Shown in pieces: positions 1 to 7,582 of a stretch of 8,371 nt of DNA (the first letter of the stretch is position 1; the number at the start of each line of letters is the position of its first letter). Position numbers and translations under genes: made by a program. The DNA lies in assembly GCA_002293005.1 (NCBI GenBank), contig DBCJ01000122.1, positions 1 to 8,371 on the forward strand. The letters run 5' to 3'. The notes beneath the pieces were generated by a model, which was not told the origin of the DNA, searched no databases, and saw only the letters and a program-made list of their open reading frames with translations. The stretch comes from Ignavibacteria bacterium UBA961. GTDB taxonomy: Bacteria > Bacteroidota > Ignavibacteria > Kapaibacteriales > UBA961.

Positions 1-1065
1 ATGTCATTGCTCATGTTTCTAAGCTTCACCTATATCGAAGTATGGGATATCTCCTTTTATTTGAATCATTATTATGCAGTGAGTTTATTCACTTTGATTC
101 TCTGCATGCTACCCGCTCATATGACTGCATCTCTTGATGTTCAATCAGGTCGCGTAAAAGAAGCGAGCGAAGTGCCTTATTGGACACATTTGATTGTATT
201 CTTTCAAATCGGAATTATCTATGTCTATGCCGGTATTGCAAAAGTCAATGCTGATTGGCTCTTCTCCGCTTTGCCTCTCAAGATTTGGCTTCCCGCGCAT
301 GCATCATTGCCGGTTATTGGTCCTTTGCTCGCATTGGACTTCACGGCTTATGTTTTCTCATGGTTTGGTATGCTCTATGATTTGATCATCATTGCATTCA
401 TGATCAACACAAGAACTCGGTATTATGCATTTGTCACTGTTGTGATATTCCATTCAATCACAGGACTACTCTTTCAAATCGGAGTATTTCCGATTGTCAT
501 GATATTCATGGCAACATTGTTTTTTGATGCTTCCATTCATCAGAATATCATTCAACGATTCTTTTCTAAGAGAACTCAACAAGCTGAAATAATCACAGTG
601 AGTCTGCCGAAATATGGTATTGCATTACTCGGCATATATGTGACATTTCAATTGTTGTTTCCATTGCGTTATGCTCTCTATCCCGGGAATCATCAGTGGA
701 CTGAACAAGGATATAGATTCGGATGGCGTGTGATGCTGACAGAAAAATCAGGCAATGCGCAATTCGTGATCACTGATAGAACATCCGGAAAAACAGGTTA
801 TGTCAATAATGCTGAATGGCTTAGCGCGCATCAGGAAAAACAAATGTCATTTCAGCCGGACATGATACTTGCCTTCGCGCATTTTCTTCATGATGAATAT
901 CAAAAGCAAGGCATATATGATCCAATCGTAACTGTAGATTGTTGGGTGACAATGAATGGCAGACCATCAGCTCGACTCATTGATCCCACAGTTGATTTGT
1001 CAAGAATCAATGATGACTTCTCTCATAAAACATGGATTGCTTCATATCCGGGAGCAATACAATGA
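1..1065 (+). CDS. HTTM / vitamin K-dependent gamma-carboxylase family membrane protein (5' partial)
   Basis: Integral inner-membrane protein of the family that includes animal gamma-glutamyl carboxylase (GGCX), which uses reduced vitamin K, CO2 and O2 to convert Glu to Gla. Seen here: hydrophobic segments at about residues 1-14, 24-39, 63-84, 108-134, 142-172 and 203-221; an LNHYY motif at 21-25 matching the Asn-His region near human 159-160; AGIAKVNADWL at 77-87, whose Lys81 aligns with catalytic Lys218 of GGCX (GVKKLDADW); and FH at 150-151 followed by an LFQIGVF stretch. The soluble C-terminal domain is also present: YPGNHQWTEQGYRFGW at 227-242, QPDMIL at 285-290, NGRP at 319-322 and LIDPTVD at 326-332. 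Family members are usually about 450 residues, so roughly 100 N-terminal residues, with the first membrane helices, are probably upstream; the ATG at base 1 is probably an internal Met. The stop overlaps the next gene's start. Family call is firm from remembered alignments; carboxylase activity and substrate are unproven. Confidence 0.9.
   Translation: MSLLMFLSFTYIEVWDISFYLNHYYAVSLFTLILCMLPAHMTASLDVQSGRVKEASEVPYWTHLIVFFQIGIIYVYAGIAKVNADWLFSALPLKIWLPAHASLPVIGPLLALDFTAYVFSWFGMLYDLIIIAFMINTRTRYYAFVTVVIFHSITGLLFQIGVFPIVMIFMATLFFDASIHQNIIQRFFSKRTQQAEIITVSLPKYGIALLGIYVTFQLLFPLRYALYPGNHQWTEQGYRFGWRVMLTEKSGNAQFVITDRTSGKTGYVNNAEWLSAHQEKQMSFQPDMILAFAHFLHDEYQKQGIYDPIVTVDCWVTMNGRPSARLIDPTVDLSRINDDFSHKTWIASYPGAIQ
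1050..1054 (+). promoter_or_regulatory. Ribosome binding site deciding the TonB receptor start
   Basis: GGGAG lies inside the last codons of the carboxylase-like gene and ends 7 nt before the ATG at 1062. The in-frame ATG at 1032 has no comparable purine-rich stretch in front of it and would add ten residues ahead of the signal peptide. The site therefore supports the 1062 start. Confidence 0.6.
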
Positions 1066-3512
1066 GATTGATATATCTATTGCTGTCAGTATTCTTGATT
1101 CAATCAGCATTTTCTGCCGAAAACATTTTGCCTGCTCCAAAACCAGTGACTATTACACTTGAAATAAGTAATTCGGAAACCAAAAAACCGATTATTGGAG
1201 CAAAAGTCTTTTTCTTTGATGATCAACAGACCATTCGGTCAAATACATCAGGTATTGCTATTAGGATGATGTCGACAGTAAAAGACATCATCACAGTTCG
1301 CATATCTGCTCAAGGTTTTGCATCGGAAATTGTGTCTATTCCCGTGAATGCTCCTTCGATGAATGTCTATCTTAAACTCAAAGACATCATTCTTGAAGAT
1401 GTATTTGTTCAATCGGATGGCAATCGCAATGGTTTACTGGCGGGTTCATTGGAGAATGTACAACTTGCCGCAATTTTTGAAGGTAAGAAGACAGAACTCA
1501 TCAATATGAATCAAATCATGTCGAATAAATCTAATGCCCAAGCCAGGCAAATCTTTGCCCGAGTTCCCGGATTGAATATCTGGGAAAATGATCAATCAGG
1601 ATTACAATTGAGCATTGGTGGTCGTGGCATGAATCCAAATAGAACAGCTCATTTCAATACTCGCATAAATGGGTATGATATGGCAGCAGATGCACTTGGT
1701 TATCCTGAGAATTATTATACGCCGCCAATGGAATTCGTGGACAGAATTGAAATCGTCCGTGGTGCAGCATCAATGCAATATGGACCTCAGTTTGGAGGCA
1801 TGGTAAATTTTAAGTTGAAGTCCGGACATGATACCATCCCATTTCTTGCACAAACCAGATTATTTGGTGGTTTATATGGTTTCATGAATGCCTTTGCTTC
1901 AATTCAAGGAGCGGCTCAAGATCAATTCACTTATTTTGCCGGCATATCATATAAGCGTGGAGATGGTTGGAGAGCCAATGCTGATTATTCGGCTTTGACG
2001 GCTTATGCGAATTTTGGCTATAGACCTGTTGATTATGTTTCATTGACATTCGAGACCACATATCATACATCACTTCAACATCTACCCGGTGGTTTGACCG
2101 ATAGACAGTTCGAAGAAGATCCGGGATTATCATATAGAAAACATAATTGGTTCGGAGTTAATTGGAATATCAATGCGCTTCAAATGCTTGTAGAATTCTC
2201 TCCGATGTCCAGAGTGCAATCTCGCTTTTTTAATGTGAATGCAATTCGATCCTCGCAAGGAAATCTTCAGAATACATCCGTGATTGACGGCATCATCGCT
2301 CCAACACTTATCAAAGGCGAATTCATGAATTTCGGTAATGAAACCAGATTCATGCATACATTCTTTTTGGATGAAAATCCCTCGAATCTTCTCATCGGCT
2401 GGAGAGCATATCATGGTGATGCAATAAGTATGCAAGGAATACCGAATGATAGATTCTCACCAACATTTTCATATGCAGACAATCTATATCCCGAAAACAT
2501 GAATATTGAAAATCCCGGTAAGAATTATTCTCTTTTTGCAGAAACAGCGATTCGTCCAACCGAGTATTGGACGATACTTCCGGGAATACGATATGAATAT
2601 GTCGAGACCGGAAGCAAAGGAAGATTCACGGAAAGAGTTGTTGATTTGGCTGGAAATCTCGTGAGCACAAATGACAATTTCGAAGATAAAACTGTCGGCC
2701 GTTCAATCATTCTTTATGGAATTGGAACATCTTTCAGAATAGATCAAGATTTGGAAGTGTATGCCAATTATGCTCGTAATTTCAGAGCTATCACATTCAG
2801 TGATATTCGCGTGAATAATCCAAATCTGATCATTGATTCAACATTGGATGATGAAAAAGGATTCAATGCTGATATTGGTGTGAAGGGTCATGCATTCGGA
2901 GGATTGCTCTATTTTGATATAAGTGCTTTTTATCTTTCCTATGAGAATCGCATCGGTACGGTTTTGAAAAGTGATCGCGCTCCCCTCTTTTTACCATATC
3001 GCTATCGTACAAATATTGGTGCCACAAGAACAATTGGCATTGAGTCAATCATTGAAACAGACATATTCAAAGTGCTTGGAGTGAATACTCAGCATGGCTT
3101 AAGGGCATATCTCAATTCTTCATTCATTGAAGGTGAATATATTCGCTCTTCTTTGCCGGGAATTCAAGGAAATACCGTTGAGTATATTCCTGCAATGACC
3201 CTTCGCAGTGGATTGGAGTTGATTATGAATGACATGAGTTGTGGATTCCATATTTCTCATGTAAGCAAACAATTCTCTGATGCGAGCAATGCCATTCGAT
3301 CTTCCAATCCTATTGTTGGAGTAATCCCGACATATACTGTTGCAGACATTTCATTTGTATATAAAATGAATTCCTCGATCTCAGTGGAAGCTCATGTGAA
3401 TAATCTATTTGATGCCCGCTATTTCACGCGTAGAGCCGAATCATATCCCGGACCCGGAATCATACCTGCCGAACCACGCATGATGACATTGGGTATCATC
3501 ATGAATTTATGA
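1062..3512 (+). CDS. TonB-dependent outer-membrane receptor, FecA-like, with N-terminal carboxypeptidase-regulatory-like domain
   Basis: Predicted outer-membrane active transporter of 816 residues, powered by TonB-ExbBD. I chose the ATG at 1062 because it starts directly with a Sec signal peptide (MRLIYLLLSVFLIQSAFS, cleavage likely after Ser18) and has GGGAG 7 nt upstream; 1032 is a poorer alternative. Domains: carboxypeptidase-regulatory-like beta-sandwich at about 28-106; a short linker with EDVFVQ (112-117), a possible TonB-box-like or SusC-type linker motif; plug at about 140-255 with FARVPGLNIW, IGGRGMNPNRT, YYTPPMEFVDRIEIVRGAASMQYGPQFGGMVNF as consecutive blocks; then a barrel from about 260 to the end, with the late NNLFDARYFTRR block typical of these receptors. 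The YYTPPMEFVDRIE and YGPQFGGMVNF blocks resemble FecA (ferric citrate) plugs, but the ligand cannot be read from sequence. The ATGA overlap with the carboxylase-like gene suggests one operon. The reading frame looks intact. Confidence 0.93.
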   Translation: MRLIYLLLSVFLIQSAFSAENILPAPKPVTITLEISNSETKKPIIGAKVFFFDDQQTIRSNTSGIAIRMMSTVKDIITVRISAQGFASEIVSIPVNAPSMNVYLKLKDIILEDVFVQSDGNRNGLLAGSLENVQLAAIFEGKKTELINMNQIMSNKSNAQARQIFARVPGLNIWENDQSGLQLSIGGRGMNPNRTAHFNTRINGYDMAADALGYPENYYTPPMEFVDRIEIVRGAASMQYGPQFGGMVNFKLKSGHDTIPFLAQTRLFGGLYGFMNAFASIQGAAQDQFTYFAGISYKRGDGWRANADYSALTAYANFGYRPVDYVSLTFETTYHTSLQHLPGGLTDRQFEEDPGLSYRKHNWFGVNWNINALQMLVEFSPMSRVQSRFFNVNAIRSSQGNLQNTSVIDGIIAPTLIKGEFMNFGNETRFMHTFFLDENPSNLLIGWRAYHGDAISMQGIPNDRFSPTFSYADNLYPENMNIENPGKNYSLFAETAIRPTEYWTILPGIRYEYVETGSKGRFTERVVDLAGNLVSTNDNFEDKTVGRSIILYGIGTSFRIDQDLEVYANYARNFRAITFSDIRVNNPNLIIDSTLDDEKGFNADIGVKGHAFGGLLYFDISAFYLSYENRIGTVLKSDRAPLFLPYRYRTNIGATRTIGIESIIETDIFKVLGVNTQHGLRAYLNSSFIEGEYIRSSLPGIQGNTVEYIPAMTLRSGLELIMNDMSCGFHISHVSKQFSDASNAIRSSNPIVGVIPTYTVADISFVYKMNSSISVEAHVNNLFDARYFTRRAESYPGPGIIPAEPRMMTLGIIMNL

Positions 3513-3515
3513 TTA
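3510..3515. other. Abutting convergent stop codons
   Basis: The receptor's TGA (3510-3512, plus strand) is followed at once by the TAA of the exported-protein gene (3513-3515, read on the minus strand). No intergenic base separates them. Any transcription end signal for either unit must lie inside the opposite gene, or the transcripts overlap. Confidence 0.95.
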
Positions 3516-5291
3516 GTGGATGATTTCCAATCTAATTCCCTGTTCATATATTTTCCCCCATGAAGATGTACTTGTATACAGTGCATTCTCTTTCCCTTTT
3601 TCGATGATCGAAATATCCTTGCGTAAAACTGTATTCTGTTTTTGTAGTTGATTGTTCAAATATTGCTGAATATCTTTTGCTTTCTTTCGAATATCTTCTG
3701 ATGCAGATTTATCGATGATGATAAGTATTTCATCTTGAGAACGAAGATATTTCTTGAGATCCATATCGATTTGTCTGAGGATCTTTGAATACGATTGTAA
3801 ATCGGGCAGATAGGTAAAGGAATGACCTTGCATTTTGTTCTCATTCGACATTCGAATGTTAAAATCTTCATTGAATTCTTGTCTAATTCCTAGCTCATCG
3901 GTAAATCGCACACTCCATTGATAAGACCCCGTTCCGGCTTCACCCTGCAATAATTCACTGCCATCCAAATGAACTGAAGATGAGGTGAAAGGACCAAATG
4001 TTCTTTTGTATTTCTGTGGACCTGAAATGTCAATAAACCACTCTTTAGGAAGATTCAGAGTTTGCATTGAACATATGATGACATTTTCCGGTGGTGATAC
4101 ACTCACAAAGTCCATTGCGATAATTGGAATCTGACCTGAAGCAAATGTTGCATTCATGATTTCTGCATGTTCATGATGTTGTTCGCAAGGAATAAATCGC
4201 ATTCGGGATGTATCTATACGCAGCAATCTTTGACAAATACCAATCATAGTTTTCTGTACTGTATTCTGCTTCACATCTGAACAAGAAGTGAAAATACAAG
4301 TGTCTGTCGACTGTTTGAGGTGATTCAATAAGAAATACAGACTCCTCTCTTGAATACACACTCTCTGCTTTGTGATGTCACTACTTTGAAACAATACATC
4401 ACTTTTTGAGCACAGTAGATTTGATGTTGCATTGAATAGTCCGGGATTACTTTGTGCTTCATTGAGTTTCGTCGTAAAATCACTTATGGTCCATTCCATG
4501 ATCAATGGCAAATGCTCATTCATTGCTCTTTTTCCGGCCATTTCCGAAGGTATCTTCAATGAGAATGGAATGAATGCATTAGGTGTTTCCTTGATTGGAT
4601 TCAGCGTGATTGAGATTCCTGTTCGCAGAGAAAATGTCGACCAAATATTGTCGAATCCATCTTGATTCTCAGGGAATTCTCCTGTTCTTTGATTGAAGAT
4701 GAGTGATGTTTCAAAGAATGGTGATATATGCAATGGCAATGAATTCATCAATTGATTGAGTTGAAAATCAGCCGAAATACCAGCGAATAATCCGGGTATG
4801 GGAGAATTCATATTTGTCAATTGATTGGTATTGACATTCTCACCAATTGTACCAATGGATTGATTGAGAAGAAAACTCAATGATGGACCACCATAAACGG
4901 AAAAAATATTCCATGGTTTGATCATCAATGCCGATTCAAAAGTCAAATATGAAAGATGTGGTTGCATGGAAAGAGATGTCGGCACAATCTCATCTTCTAT
5001 GTACCCCGATCTATCATCAAAGGAAATTCTACCCAATATGAATAGTGGATCATATTCTGTTGTGATTGATATTCCAATCATTGGATTGAGTACCGATAAT
5101 TCGGGTTGTCCCTTGGTAATGAAGTTAGTTTTCATTCCTATCGACTCAAAATCCTGATATCCAACGCTTATGCCATTGACCGAATTAGCAATGTCAATTC
5201 CATAGGAATGGATACGAAATTGCGCCTGAAGATGCGCTGCGAAGGCCATGATCAGAATCAAGCATAATGTAATTCTCATAATTCTCATCAT
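3513..5291 (-). CDS. Exported protein of unknown function; N-terminal barrel-like domain and degenerate OmpA-like regions
   Basis: 592 residues; I cannot assign a named family with certainty. A Sec signal peptide is clear (hydrophobic 7-19, LQA at 21-23, cleavage likely after Ala23). Residues 24-230 alternate aromatic and polar residues with short turns and Gly-rich strand pairs (for example YGGPSLSFLL at 133-142 and SLRTGISITL at 221-230), as in small outer-membrane beta-barrels of the PorT type. Residues about 290-365 and 515-592 look like worn OmpA-like modules: IIIDKSASEDIRKKAKDIQQYL (524-545, quoted in part) sits where OmpA proteins have a GHTD...LSxxRAxxVxxYL core, but the peptidoglycan-binding Asp/Arg pattern is not clearly kept. 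Between them, about 395-480 looks like an immunoglobulin-like spacer. Seven Cys lie in the mature chain, which is unusual for an outer-membrane protein. Start choice is uncertain among Met1, Met2 and Met5; Met1 gives an ATGA overlap with the recG stop, and no strong ribosome site is present, so coupling is likely. Confidence 0.7.
   Translation of the reverse strand: MMRIMRITLCLILIMAFAAHLQAQFRIHSYGIDIANSVNGISVGYQDFESIGMKTNFITKGQPELSVLNPMIGISITTEYDPLFILGRISFDDRSGYIEDEIVPTSLSMQPHLSYLTFESALMIKPWNIFSVYGGPSLSFLLNQSIGTIGENVNTNQLTNMNSPIPGLFAGISADFQLNQLMNSLPLHISPFFETSLIFNQRTGEFPENQDGFDNIWSTFSLRTGISITLNPIKETPNAFIPFSLKIPSEMAGKRAMNEHLPLIMEWTISDFTTKLNEAQSNPGLFNATSNLLCSKSDVLFQSSDITKQRVCIQERSLYFLLNHLKQSTDTCIFTSCSDVKQNTVQKTMIGICQRLLRIDTSRMRFIPCEQHHEHAEIMNATFASGQIPIIAMDFVSVSPPENVIICSMQTLNLPKEWFIDISGPQKYKRTFGPFTSSSVHLDGSELLQGEAGTGSYQWSVRFTDELGIRQEFNEDFNIRMSNENKMQGHSFTYLPDLQSYSKILRQIDMDLKKYLRSQDEILIIIDKSASEDIRKKAKDIQQYLNNQLQKQNTVLRKDISIIEKGKENALYTSTSSWGKIYEQGIRLEIIH
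5271..5288 (-). repeat. Perfect tandem 9-bp repeat at the start of the exported-protein gene
   Basis: On the minus strand ATGAGAATT occurs twice in succession (5288-5280 and 5279-5271), encoding Met-Arg-Ile twice (residues 2-4 and 5-7). Each copy carries a possible start codon, so with Met1 there are three candidate starts within 15 bases. A copy change would keep the frame and only lengthen or shorten the signal peptide's n-region. Confidence 0.85.
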
Positions 5292-7579
5292 GCAATGCTC
5301 ATATAGTGGATATCGGTTGACTTAAGTCTTTGATATTCTTTTTTCACCATCTCATGTTCATTCTTGCGCAATTGAGGATCATCAGTGATGAGTGTTCTTG
5401 CATCTTGTTTTGTGATCTGAATTAATTGTACATCATTGACAAGATCCGTGAATTGAAAATTAGGAATGCCTGACTGTCTTGTTCCAAGATAATCGCCCGG
5501 ACCGCGAAGCTTCATGTCTGCCTCAGCAATCGCAAAACCATCAGTTGTTCCAGCCATAGTCATGAGTCTTGCAATGGCTGATTTCCTTTCCATCTGCACA
5601 TCTTCTGCTTCTTTCTTTTTGACTTGATATCTGAAATGATCTTTTGTTGCCAAAAAACAATATGACTGAGCATCACCTCTTCCAACTCTGCCACGCAATT
5701 GGTGTAATTGTGCAAGACCGAATCGTTCAGCATTTTCAATGAGGATGACAGTTGCATTAGGAACATCAATTCCTACTTCAACAACAGTTGTTGCGATAAG
5801 AATATCATATGTTCCTTTCTTGAAATCTTGCATGACAGTTTCTTTTTCATTCCAATGCATCTTTCCATGAAGAAGTCCGCAGGAATAGTCTGAGAATACA
5901 TCGTTTTTCAAAAATTCATAATGTTCCGTAGCTGATTTGGCTGCAACTTTTTCCGATGGTTCGACAAGCGGATAAACAATATATGCCTGATGTCCCATAG
6001 ACAATTGACCTTTTATGAATTCAAAAGCAGAATCCAGTGAGCTTTCGAATACGATTTCTGTCTTGATGGGTTTTCTGCCCTTTGGCATTTGTTTGATGAT
6101 GGTATTGTCCAAATCACCATAGAGCGTCATGGATAATGTGCGAGGTATCGGCGTGGCACTCATCACTAAAATATGCGGAGATATCGATGAATCTTTCAGA
6201 GATGCCGATGCCATGGATTTTATTCTTGCTCTTTGTTCTACCCCAAATCGATGTTGTTCATCGATGATGATGAGTCCCAGATTATTATATCGAACTCCTG
6301 TAGTGGATTGTTCGCTTTGAGTGAATACAGCATGAGTTCCAATGATAATTTGTGCTTCCCCTTGTTCGATCGATTGTAAAATTCCTTTTCTTTCTGATGC
6401 TGTTTGCCCACCGAGCAATTGCACAATCTTGATATTCATTGGTTCGAGTAATTTGGCAAAGGAAAGAGCATGTTGCTCTGCAAGAATCTCAGTTGGTGCC
6501 ATAATTACTGATTGATAGCCTGCTTCAACAGCTTGAATCATCGTAAATATAGCAATGATCGTTTTTCCACTTCCAACATCTCCCTGAAGGAGTCTATTCA
6601 TTGGTCTGCCGGATGTAATGTCTTTTGATATGTCCCACAAAGCTTGAATCTGGTCCTGCGTAAGACTGAATGGCAATGATTCATGAAGTTTTCGAGCGAG
6701 AGAGCTTTTCTGTGGAAAACTCGGCCCTTTCTCCGATATGTGAACGAACGATCTTTTTGATTCAAGAAATAATTGGAAATAAAAGAGCTCCTCATATTTC
6801 AAGCGTTCTCTGGCAATGGATAATTGGATTTGATTCTCTGGCGCATGGAGTGCCATCAATGATTCATGTTTTGACATGAATCCATATTGCTTGAGTATGC
6901 CGGTCGGTATTGTTTCAGGGAATTCTTCCGATAATTCTTGTCTGATTATTTCGACGATATTTCGCATGATCTTAAGCGATATATGTGCATTTTTCAATCC
7001 TTGCGTGAGTCGATATTTGGGTAATATGATTCCTCTTAGATATTCTTCTTTCTCTTCCTCATCGAGAACAATGATATCGGGATGTTGAAAACTGAGTTTT
7101 CTCCATTTTACATCATAATCGGGTATTCCACTCACGCTAATCAAAGCATCAATAGGCAAGAGTTGTTTGAAATACTGTGCCATATTGAAAAAAACGCAGT
7201 CGGCACTAATTCCGGAATCGTCTCTGATGGTGACAATGAGCATTGATCTTTTTCCACCCGGACCAAACTTCTTTTCCTTTACAGAGATGATTCTGGCTGT
7301 AATGGTAAATTCTGATTTGATGGAAATATCGGTATTGATTTCAGAGGGTGAATGATTGCCAAGTTCTTCCTTGCGCAATTTCGAGAGGATATCAGATAAT
7401 GTATGAATCGAAGTCCTATCGATATAGGCATATGGAATATACTGCAGTATGTCACGAACCGTATGAAGTCCTATCGATGCGAATGCTTCCGCTCTTTTGG
7501 GTCCTACTGACCTGACATATTGCAATGGCGAGGAAAGTTTAAGAGATGTATGTTGAGATTGTTTCTCCATAATGTACAT
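5288..7579 (-). CDS. recG: ATP-dependent DNA helicase RecG
   Basis: Cytoplasmic superfamily 2 helicase that remodels stalled replication forks and branch-migrates Holliday junctions. 763 residues, longer than the roughly 690-700 of E. coli RecG. Domains: N-terminal helical part with a helix-hairpin-helix-like segment (VRSVGPKRAEAFASIG, 22-37); OB-fold wedge at about 90-170 that splits branched DNA; helicase domain 1 with Walker A GDVGSGKT (333-340), TEILAEQH (363-370), DEQH box (440-443) and SATPIPRT (474-481); helicase domain 2 with ATTVVEVGIDVPNA (596-609) and QLRGRVGRG (627-635); C-terminal RecG signature RGPGDYLGTRQSG (692-704). All catalytic motifs look intact. An insertion of about 15 residues, rich in Lys and Glu, sits near 649-664. 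The start at 7579 lies 3 nt after the rmlA stop; Met4 (7570) is an alternative, and neither has a strong ribosome site. Its TGA overlaps the next gene's ATG. Confidence 0.97.
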   Translation of the reverse strand: MYIMEKQSQHTSLKLSSPLQYVRSVGPKRAEAFASIGLHTVRDILQYIPYAYIDRTSIHTLSDILSKLRKEELGNHSPSEINTDISIKSEFTITARIISVKEKKFGPGGKRSMLIVTIRDDSGISADCVFFNMAQYFKQLLPIDALISVSGIPDYDVKWRKLSFQHPDIIVLDEEEKEEYLRGIILPKYRLTQGLKNAHISLKIMRNIVEIIRQELSEEFPETIPTGILKQYGFMSKHESLMALHAPENQIQLSIARERLKYEELFYFQLFLESKRSFVHISEKGPSFPQKSSLARKLHESLPFSLTQDQIQALWDISKDITSGRPMNRLLQGDVGSGKTIIAIFTMIQAVEAGYQSVIMAPTEILAEQHALSFAKLLEPMNIKIVQLLGGQTASERKGILQSIEQGEAQIIIGTHAVFTQSEQSTTGVRYNNLGLIIIDEQHRFGVEQRARIKSMASASLKDSSISPHILVMSATPIPRTLSMTLYGDLDNTIIKQMPKGRKPIKTEIVFESSLDSAFEFIKGQLSMGHQAYIVYPLVEPSEKVAAKSATEHYEFLKNDVFSDYSCGLLHGKMHWNEKETVMQDFKKGTYDILIATTVVEVGIDVPNATVILIENAERFGLAQLHQLRGRVGRGDAQSYCFLATKDHFRYQVKKKEAEDVQMERKSAIARLMTMAGTTDGFAIAEADMKLRGPGDYLGTRQSGIPNFQFTDLVNDVQLIQITKQDARTLITDDPQLRKNEHEMVKKEYQRLKSTDIHYMSIA

Positions 7580-7582
7580 CTA

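Noticed and set aside
1032..1061. Earlier in-frame ATG as start of the TonB receptor
   Set aside because: It would put ten residues (MDCFISGSNT) before a textbook signal peptide and lacks a ribosome site, while the ATG at 1062 has GGGAG at a good distance and the common ATGA overlap.
1927..2435. Minus-strand open frames of 68 and 101 codons inside the receptor gene
   Set aside because: They are antisense to the receptor barrel, have compositions that mirror its codons (many His, Ile and Ser), and have no domain, signal peptide or promoter evidence.
3495..3524. Possible terminator hairpin at the convergent junction (ATCATC at 3495-3500 with GATGAT at 3519-3524, or ATCAT at 3498-3502 with ATGAT at 3509-3513)
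   Set aside because: Stems are only 5-6 bp, AT-rich, one with an 18-nt loop, and no T-run follows on either strand. Such short matches are expected by chance in this composition.
6129..6320. Short plus-strand open frames within recG, and similar ones opposite the exported-protein gene (4432-4665, 4918-5157)
   Set aside because: They lie wholly antisense to well-supported genes, show no recognisable domain or ribosome site, and fit the stray open frames expected opposite AT-rich coding sequence.
7040..7066. Glu-rich stretch VLDEEEKEEY in RecG (residues 171-180) as a possible gamma-carboxylation target
   Set aside because: RecG is a cytoplasmic DNA helicase with no signal peptide, and the stretch lies in the linker after the wedge domain. 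There is no reason to link it to the membrane carboxylase homologue.
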